NCBI GenBank assembly: GCA_904066235.2
Contig: CAJFCV020000001.1
Span: 7,130,001 to 7,194,000, forward strand
From: Bursaphelenchus xylophilus
Taxonomy: Eukaryota > Nematoda > Chromadorea > Rhabditida > Aphelenchoididae
Length of the DNA: 64,000 bases
Reading direction: 5' to 3'
The notes under the pieces were generated by a model. That model was not told the origin of the DNA. It saw only the letters and a program-made list of their open reading frames with translations, and did not search any database. The translations under genes were made by a program, and so were the position numbers. Shown here in pieces: positions 56,737 through 64,000 of the stretch; positions within the stretch are counted from its first letter, which is position 1; each line of letters opens with the position of its first letter.

Positions 56737-59297
56737 ATGGATTACACGTTTTTTTGTGTTTTATTCCTCTTCCTTCTTCATCACGGAGATATGGCCAAAC
56801 TCTTGGACACAAGTGTCTCATGTGATCAGGTACCCATTAGAGTGTTTTGGTAATCGATATCAACATTAATATCATCCAATTTCAGAAGGATTTCGTCTTG
56901 TCCTTGAGTTTTGATTCTGACTTCCGGGGCATTGTTTATTCAGAAGATGATTTCCCAAACTGTGTCTACGTCAACGGGACCATGTTGCCTCAACGGAATT
57001 ATCAATTAAAGATCCCTTTGATTGGATGTGAGACCAGAACAAACGAAGATGGCAACTTCGAGAACGCAATCATTGTTCAGGAAAACGCGGCTTTTGTCCA
57101 GAGTACTGACAAAAAGTACTTGTTAACTTGTATTCCAAGTGCCGTTCCTATTGGTCCCCAAAGGTTGGTTCGAATATAGTTTTATTAGGTTGGACGGAAA
57201 GTTTGTACGATTTTTTACTGCTGCTATTTTTTCTTGCGCTGATGGAAAAAGACAAACACAAATATATGGTGTCGGTAGGGGACAGGCATCCCTATCTAGC
57301 AGTACAACCTTCAGCCATCTTAAGCATTTACGAACTGAGAACTTAATTTAGACATTTACCCATCTTTGGTCCAAAATTACAAATCCTTGGCTGGTTTGTT
57401 TAATAAGGCCTACCAGGAAATTGTTTTGGCACTGCTAAAAAGCCTTCTTCTGTAGCTCTTAATATGCGTAAAGTCGCCGGGGACTAAATCAAAACATAGC
57501 CATAAAATTTGACTTTTGCAGGACCACCCCAAGTTTGAATATAACTGCAACCGCCGCTTTGCCGGTGCATTTCTATGTGTAAAACTATGATATGCAGAAA
57601 CTAAGGACAATCCCTTACACTCAGCTACCCCGCAATAGCCAACTGTTTTGCCGTACGACATAATAGAACTAAATTACTTTTCTCAAAAAATCGTTGGTGA
57701 ACTGTTGGATCATCCCGTACAATTCTAAAAAGAGCTCATAACATCTTTCCACTCCTCCCTTTCTTGGGTGCAAAATAGAGCCGCTTTATTGCTCTACTAC
57801 CTCGTGAAACAATGGGCTACCATTGTTGACTGTCACAAAATTACGCGCATTGCTCTACAGCTATAATTTTTGGCAATTTTGTCTCTTTGCGGATAACCCG
57901 AGGCATCTGTGATCCGGTTTACTCATGTTGCACGTAAAGGACTCTCTATGTGCCTTACTGCACCCTATTACAGAGACAGACAATAAGAAATACGCGGAAT
58001 AATAAGAAAAAGTTTTCATAGGGGGCCTTTGCTGAAGACTTGGTTGAAAGTGTTGCTATTATTTTATCCGACACGCTTTTTTATGATTTCTAATTGTGTT
58101 TAACGTAGTCAGAAAGACCACTGGACATTGCCTAAAAAGTTTCAGAGCTTCATCGAAAGCGATCTGGAAACTAGAGTTTGCGTTCTGGACCCTACCCGAA
58201 ATAGCCGCAAAGCGGAAAACCTCTTATAATTAAGCTCGTTTTGGCGGAGCTAACGATTGGCACGTAGCATATAAATCTTCACACTGTACTCTTGTATATG
58301 CTAGGTATTTACGGTGGGCAATCGGTCTTGGCGCGAAAAAAATTAAATTGAAATTTGGGTAAAAAATCGTACGAACTTTCCGTCCAACCTAATATTTTAT
58401 TTTTTCTTTACTTTCAGAGAGTCTCTGATTACGGTAGATTTTGGAGGGGTGACGATTGATAACAGCCACACAACTCCCGAGGTGATCAGTGCTTCATTGC
58501 CTCCGGGCTCGGCCAAACCTCCACTCAAATATACGGTTGAAATCAGGGCTGGGCATTCTCTGACTTCTCCAACTTCATTTAATGCATTGAATATAGGAGA
58601 TCCGATTGTAAGATTTGATGAGAATACAGTAAACTTTTCAGAGTTATGTTGTGAGAATTCAAAAGCCAGTTTCTGATACCCAAATTGGCCGTTGTTGGGC
58701 GACGGATGCCAAGTCTAACCTGGAACTGAGCGATGAGAATGGATGCACTTTACAACCGCGAGCTAGCATCTGGAATGCTTTTGAGAGGCTAAACAGTGAT
58801 GACGAAGTTATTTTTGTGAACAAGATTAAAGCCTGGGCATTCCCAACCAGGTAAACAAAAAATATTCTGATTGACCATATTTCGACTTTAATTTAATTTT
58901 GTTGTCCAGCGATGAAGTAAATATCTTCTGCAATCTGAGGGTGTGCATGAGTCGAGCCTGTGAATTGAGTAATTGTTCGAGTACCACCAGAAGAATGAGG
59001 AGGCATTTTTCTCATCCAGTGGGGGCCATCTCGTCAGTGGAGAGGATCCATGCTCAACTCCGTCTTCGGAGACAAGCCTTATCTTCAGTCTCGTCTACAG
59101 TAAGTTCCGTTTAAAGCTCTACATTCATGTTGCAGGATCTGTTGACTCAATCTTTTGTCGATCAGGACAAGATTGTATGCTTGACGACCTCCCATTTGGC
59201 CTTACTGGCCAGCTGCATTCTGGTGTTGTTGATCTTGGTCGTGGTGTTTATTTTTATCGTGACCCCCAACAGATTCTTGAACAATCTGAAACTTTAA
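56737..59297 (+). CDS. ZP-domain cuticlin-like transmembrane protein
   Basis: Cuticlins are nematode ZP-domain proteins that are cleaved and polymerised into cuticle layers. Six exons (56737-56829, 56886-57163, 58418-58607, 58642-58850, 58910-59099, 59136-59297) sum to 1122 nt, giving 373 aa. After a signal peptide (FFCVLFLFLLHHGDMA), SVSCDQKDFVLSLSFDSDF opens the ZP module. GRCWATDAKSNLELSDENGC and IFCNLRVCMSRACELSNC give the conserved cysteines. A basic RRMRRHF segment may hold the processing site. A hydrophobic anchor (ALLASCILVLLILVVVFIFI) and a short tail end the protein. Intron 2 is 1.25 kb because it contains a mariner-like element; the other introns are 34-60 nt. It is divergent from the AEX-1-like gene (260 bp between starts). 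Confidence 0.85.
57185..58392. mobile_element. Mariner-like TIR element without transposase ORF
   Basis: The left terminus TTAGGTTGGACGGAAAGTTT (57185) and the right terminus, its exact inverse ending TTTCCGTCCAACCTAA (58392), form TIRs of about 32 bp flanked by TA dinucleotides, the Tc1/mariner target. The 1.2-kb length is that of a full mariner. I see no long ORF and no transposase motifs in either orientation, so this copy is a decayed or non-autonomous element. Confidence 0.85.
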
Positions 59298-59983
59298 TAC
59301 TGATCTGATCTCCACGGTTGTTGTATCTCTCGTATTGTATCATAAATAATTACTCTTTTTTTGTGCGGCATTCATCAACAAAAGCACAGGGAAACTGGTC
59401 GATGAAAGAAAGAAAGAAAGAAAGAGTGCACTAGAATTAGGGAAAATAAACCGGCTTACGGAAATTCCCTCGCAATAGTCGAGAAGGGAGGGAGAGGGGC
59501 GGGGAAAGGAGGGGAGGGATGGCTAGACAATCGGCTGGTGGCTAGTCGCTCTTTTAACATTCGATCATCCCCCCGCAGGCCACAACTGGACTTGCGCACC
59601 TTTCATTTGAGGTATTTACCTTTTTTTTCTTACGCAATCAGCCGGATGTTGAGTTATTCGGAAGATAAGGTCATGATTACTTTCCCTTTTGTCATCATGT
59701 ATCAACTTTCCTTACCATAGTTTTGATTTATCCTGCCATGCCTATCTGACTCGGATCGACAGGTTTCCCTTTTACCTTGAACCTGTTTCCCACGTTCTTG
59801 AGCTCGTCTGATTCAACTGCCTGAGGCTATTTGTTGTCGGCATGCTCTGTTTCTTCGCTTCAAGTTCACTTTTCCCTTTTAATCAAACCCCCTTCCCTCC
59901 GATGCCGGATCAATCGCTCGTCGCTGTTCCGTTTTCAGACGGTCTTTTCAGATGCGGAGCTGAACGGAGCTGGAGCCTTCAGA
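59298..59983. other. Intergenic region with GAAA microsatellite and G-rich tract
   Basis: A (GAAA)n microsatellite of about five units lies at 59405-59425. A G-rich tract with six runs of three or more G (GGGAGGGAGAGGGGCGGGG and following) lies at 59485-59518. No gene is seen; short ORFs at 59538-60043 are not supported except for the carboxypeptidase start. Confidence 0.6.
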
Positions 59984-61817
59984 ATGATACTCAGATGGGT
60001 GCTGGGATGGGTGCTAATAGGGACAATGGTGATGGCCAAGTAGGTGCTAATAACAGAGAACCTTATTTCTAGGAAATATACAGTATTACGAGTTACTGTG
60101 AGTAACGATACCCAGTTGAAATTACTCTCAAAATTGGTCGAAAAATCTAACGAAGTAAGTGTTCAAAGTTGAGTACAAATAAGTATTGTTTTTTTACTTT
60201 GCAGTACAATTTCTGGAAAGAAGCAAGAGCAATTGGAGACAGGGCCGATATTATGGTCAGGGATGTATTGATTGATGACTTTATCCATAAAATGGATACT
60301 TTTAACATGACTCACTCAGTTATCATCGAGGACGTCGAAAAGTGAGTGATCTCCCTTTTTCTCAATCACTCACTTTGTCATGAAAATTTGATGACAACAA
60401 AGAACTTTAGATTAATTAAGAAACAATTTAACGAAACTTCTCCGAGGAGGAGGGAGCGGGAGCGAGTACAATATGATCCATCGTTCCGACGGGTAAATTT
60501 CAATCTGGCCAAATACCATTCATTCGGGGACATGATCAATTATCTCAACTCCTTGGCCATCAACTACCCCCACCTTGTAAGAGTACAACCCATTGGGACT
60601 ACCCATGAGGGACGGCAGATCGCGTTGATCAAGATCGGTGCCTCTAAAAGCAATGTTCAGAAGCCCGGCATCTGGATTGACGGGGGAATCCATGCACGCG
60701 AATGGGTCTCCCCTGCCGCCGTCTTGTACTTTATTGATCAGGTATGGACGGGCAAAATCATTTTTTGAAAATCATTTGCAGCTGGTCACTTCTTATGAAG
60801 AAAGTGCGCAGATCAGACAGCTTGTTGATAACCTTGATTGGTATATAGTCCCTTTATTAAACCCAGACGGATATGAGTACAGCAGAAGCAGTTTCGATCC
60901 CGAGATCAGACTTTGGAGAAAGAACCGATCACCCACGCAGTGCACAACGCAAAGCACTGGCAAGGCAAAATGTATTCTAATCGGAATTCCGAGATTCGAT
61001 TTCAGGAGTTTTCTCACTCCCCCGTACCCAATGTTGCCAAGGAGTAGACCTGAATAGAAACTTTGACTGGTTCTTCGGCCAAGTCGGCTCTTCGACCGAT
61101 CCTTGTTCAGAGATATATGCGGTAGGTTATAATAATATTTCACCTATTATTATTGCTTTGCAGGGTCGCTTTGCGTTTAGTGAGCCGGAAACACGAGCAG
61201 TCCGAGATTTTGTGGCCGGTCTTAACGGCCAAATCAAGACTTTTATGACTTTCCACAGTTACTCGCAGATCTTAATGTATCCATTTGGTCATGCCCTCAG
61301 GACGTATCCCAATGATGTCGACGATCTCAGCACGACCGCATTAAAGGCGGCGCAAGCCCTGCAGTCTCAATACGGGATAAAATATACAGTAGGAACTGGA
61401 GCGGACACTTTGTGTAAGTTGTTCAGAACGACCAACGAACGGTTCTTTAGACCCGGCTTCTGGCGGATCCGAAGATTGGGCCAAGGGTCGGATGGGTGTC
61501 AAATACTCGTTCTTGTTCGAGTTAAGGCCCGATGACAGTGTCGCCGAGGGTTTTCTGTTGGCCGAAAGAGAGGTAATTGTAATCTTTTTACTCTCCAAAT
61601 TGATTCACAGATCATCCCTACAGCACGTGAGACTTGGGAAGCTGTGAAAGTGATCGCCTTGGACACGATCGGGTACTCTTCCCCTGGGACAAGAGCTGTC
61701 CAGAAGAGAGAATGTCTCGATTTTGACAACTTCTGTCCTTATTGGGCGGAGAACGGCGCTTGTGGGGCCTGGCCCAGCATGAAAGACCGCTGTGCCAAGA
61801 GCTGCAATTTATGTTAA
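59984..61817 (+). CDS. Secreted M14 metallocarboxypeptidase with ShKT tail (gene 1)
   Basis: This is a zinc carboxypeptidase A/B-family enzyme with a signal peptide (MILRWVLGWVLIGTMVMA), an activation propeptide (about residues 20-110) and the catalytic domain. Exons are 59984-60039, 60073-60154, 60205-60341, 60411-60741, 60782-60959, 61006-61121, 61164-61413, 61451-61572 and 61611-61817, summing to 1479 nt, giving 492 aa. Zinc ligands are His/Glu of GGIHAREW and His of TFHSYSQ. Substrate residues are in VDLNRNFDW and LYPASGGSEDW, and the catalytic Glu is in FLFELRPDD. The C-terminus CLDFDNFC to CAKSCNLC is a six-cysteine ShKT domain. The frame requires a GC-AG intron at 60960. Glu where CPA has Ile255 suggests preference for basic C-terminal residues. 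Confidence 0.9.
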
Positions 61818-62046
61818 TCTCGAAGAATCTCCTCCAAATCTCAGCAAACGACTGGTATCTTACTGAAGCGAAGCTTTACATGTAATAAATAATTGTGAAG
61901 AATCATTCGAAGTGTTTTTTATTATTATAAGGGGTTTAGAGAGAAGGGATCTTGTCATTTCCGTCCGCACCGCCTTCCAGTCGAATCCGATTTTTGAGTT
62001 GTTATTATTTCTCTGATCCAGCCATCATCAGACGGGTGTTCTTTTA

Positions 62047-64000
62047 ATGCTTTTCTGGTTCCTAATTTTGCTTTATCCCACTGTTCTTGCTCAGAAGTCC
62101 ACCTTCAAAGTTCTCCGAGTTGTTCCCCGTTCCATTCCAGACCTTCATTTCCTTGAAAATCTCGAACTAAATGCTACTGATAACCAGGTGAGTCCGGTGC
62201 GTCTTCCTTTTCATTCCTTAGATCAATTTCTGGACATCGCCGACCAGACTGGGAGGTTCTGTGGACATCATGACCCCTGAGGATCAAGTCGATCACATCT
62301 CCGACCTCTTTGAAAGCCATGGAATCTCTTCTCAAATCATCATCGATAATGTTGAAAGGTGTTGTCCAATTATTTTTAAAATAAGTATTTATCTGTAGAC
62401 TAATCATCGAACGAGAGAAGAAGGCTTTGAGACCGGGGTATGAGAAACGCCTGAGGGATGAGGGGGGAGAAGAACCTTTGTATGACTTCCAGCAGTACGG
62501 ATCTTACTCTCAGATCACTTCTTGGATGAGGAAATTGGCAAGGAAGTATCCAGATATCCTTCAATTCATATCGATTGGGAAGACACACGAAGGCCGGTCG
62601 ATCGAGGGGTTAGAGGTAAACAATTACAGTGCTTACTTACTTTATGTTGCAGATTGGAACCAAGAGGCCGAACAAAAGGGTCTTCTGGATCGATGGCGGG
62701 ATCCATGCCCGGGAATGGGCTGCCTCTCATACTGCATTACACTTTATACACCAGGTAACCCATCTCATTTTATGCGCATTCTTCAGTTGGTCAGCAAATA
62801 CGGAAGAGATGCCAACACCACCAAGTATTTGGAGGATCTGACTTGGGTAATTATCCCTTTGCTAAATCCAGATGGTTATGAATTCACCCGTAGCTCCACG
62901 AACCCGAACGTAAGTAATTAATTACTCACTTTGACGCTCCTCTCCCCGAAAATATTAGTTTTTAAAATGATGATTTGGAGAAATTGTGTTATACAATTGA
63001 AGATGCAAAAGTAGCTTACACAAATTCTTTAAAAATTCTTGGCTTCAAAAATTGTTAGACCACGTTTAAGAACCTTTGTTCTAGCGAAATAATACTTGTG
63101 TTTATGAACTTGACCTAATTCAGGTGCGCTTATGGCGTAAGAATCGGAGTCCATTGCATTGTTCGCATGACCAATGGGGCCGAAAGAGATGTTGTAAAGG
63201 CGTCGATTTGAATAGAAACTTCGACTTCCATTTCAAAGGTACCATCTTCTAGATTTTTTATAAATTTTTGATTATTTATGAGGTCAGGTGACACAATTTT
63301 TTGTTTTTTATGGGATATGCAATATCCATGGGGAAATGACAAGTTGCTTTAGAAACCGGTTCGAGCGACGACCCCTGCTCCGAGATATATCAAGGAACCG
63401 AGGCTTTCAGCGAGCCCGAGGCCAGGTAATTTAGATCAGCGATTCTTCAGCGAACTACTAGTTAAGGGCTGTTCGCGATGCCGTTCTCTCCAATCGCTAT
63501 CGAGGACGCATTGATGGATTTGTGACCCTGCACACCTATTCCCAGATATGGATCCATCCATATGGTCATCGTAAAGACAGCTATCCGGGTGATGTACAAG
63601 ATCTGGTGGGTGTTTTAAGGGCTCCGAGTAACTACGTTTGAATCTCGCTTTTCACGGCTTGGAAGACTGAAATGTACCAGGATTTTCTTCGTCGTGAAAA
63701 CGGTTCTGTAATACATTGAAACGATGAAAAAGATTGCAAAATGTATCCTGGACGCTTTACAATATTTTCTTTCTATAAATTTTTTTCATGACGAGAAAAA
63801 CATACCGTCACATTTCGCCTTCCAAGCCGTAAAAGGCGGCATTCAAATGACCGAACCCTTTAAGTGGAATTAAAAAAACATTACAGTATAACATCGGCAA
63901 GAAAGCAACCTCTGCGTTGAACAAACTCTATGGAACAAAATATGTGGTCGGCAGTGGGGCTGATACGTTATGTAAGACCCCAAATCCCTCTCATTATTCC
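62047..64000 (+). CDS. Secreted M14 metallocarboxypeptidase (gene 2, 3' partial)
   Basis: This is a tandem paralogue of the preceding gene, 230 bp downstream and cut by the window edge. The signal peptide is MLFWFLILLYPTVLAQ, followed by a propeptide and a linker DEGGEEPLYDFQQYGSYSQI. The catalytic domain has zinc ligands in WIDGGIHAREWAASHTALHF and LHTYSQIW, with LLNPDGYEFTRSS and CKGVDLNRNFDFHF. Exons: 62047-62187, from 62222, then several more, with the last complete one ending at 63971 (GSGADTL). The 280-bp intron before that exon contains a small foldback. Exon boundaries match gene 1 in most places, supporting gene duplication. The specificity residue and the catalytic Glu lie beyond the window. 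Confidence 0.88.
63650..63835. repeat. Small foldback in a carboxypeptidase intron
   Basis: CACGGCTTGGAAGACTGAAA (63656) is imperfectly inverted at about 63812-63835 (CATTTCGCCTTCCAAGCCGT). Inner sequences around CGTCGTGAAAACGG and CATGACGAGAAAAAC also pair in part. Confidence 0.6.

Noticed and set aside
1..64000. CRISPR arrays, prokaryotic operons, phage or plasmid features
   Set aside because: The window has spliced eukaryotic genes throughout; no direct-repeat/spacer arrays or ribosome-binding-site-led gene strings were seen.

Overview
This window is eukaryotic nuclear DNA from a nematode or a close relative. The genes have many exons split by very short GT-AG introns, often 35-50 nt. Start codons often sit a few bases after an isolated 3' splice acceptor, as expected for spliced-leader trans-splicing. 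Several proteins match nematode families closely: an SRC-2-type kinase tail, an AHR-1 N-terminus beginning [13 protein letters not shown], a ZP-domain cuticlin-like protein and an AEX-1-like UNC-13 relative. A recognisable SUZ12 with a VEFS box argues against Caenorhabditis; the exact clade cannot be told from the sequence alone.

Layout: a src-2-like kinase (5' end outside the window, +); ABT1 and DAD1 (both -); CKS1 (+); a C2H2 zinc-finger gene (-); LSM14/CAR-1 (+); the decapping nuclease DXO and SUZ12 (both -); an NDRG-family gene (+); the aryl hydrocarbon receptor, RNA polymerase I subunit RPA12 and Integrator subunit 8 (all -); an ethanolamine phosphotransferase and a small unknown gene (+); a secreted DOMON protein (+); AP-3 beta (-); an NDUFAF4-like gene and the mitochondrial tRNA thiolase TRMU (+); an AEX-1/BAIAP3-like gene (-); a ZP/cuticlin-like gene (+); and two tandem M14 carboxypeptidases (+, the second cut by the window edge). 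Same-strand pairs with gaps of about 120-300 bp (INTS8>RPA12, DAD1>ABT1, SUZ12>DXO, EPT1>small gene, NDUFAF4>TRMU) look like nematode operons. The NDUFAF4/TRMU pair would join two mitochondrial functions.

The most unusual feature is a large set of long inverted-repeat (foldback) elements that sit mainly in introns. They expand single introns of otherwise compact genes to between 1 and 8.3 kb (src-2, ABT1, SUZ12, NDRG, TRMU, AEX-1-like). Several carry a tRNA-like sequence with recognisable A and B boxes near the centre of the palindrome. One foldback in the TRMU intron is built from a decayed Tc1-like transposase duplicated head to head, and others are nested inside one another. A TIR-bounded mariner-like element without an ORF occupies an intron of the ZP gene.

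Exon models were built by hand from splice signals and reading-frame continuity. For most genes the exon lengths sum exactly to an open frame. Exceptions are noted in the entries.
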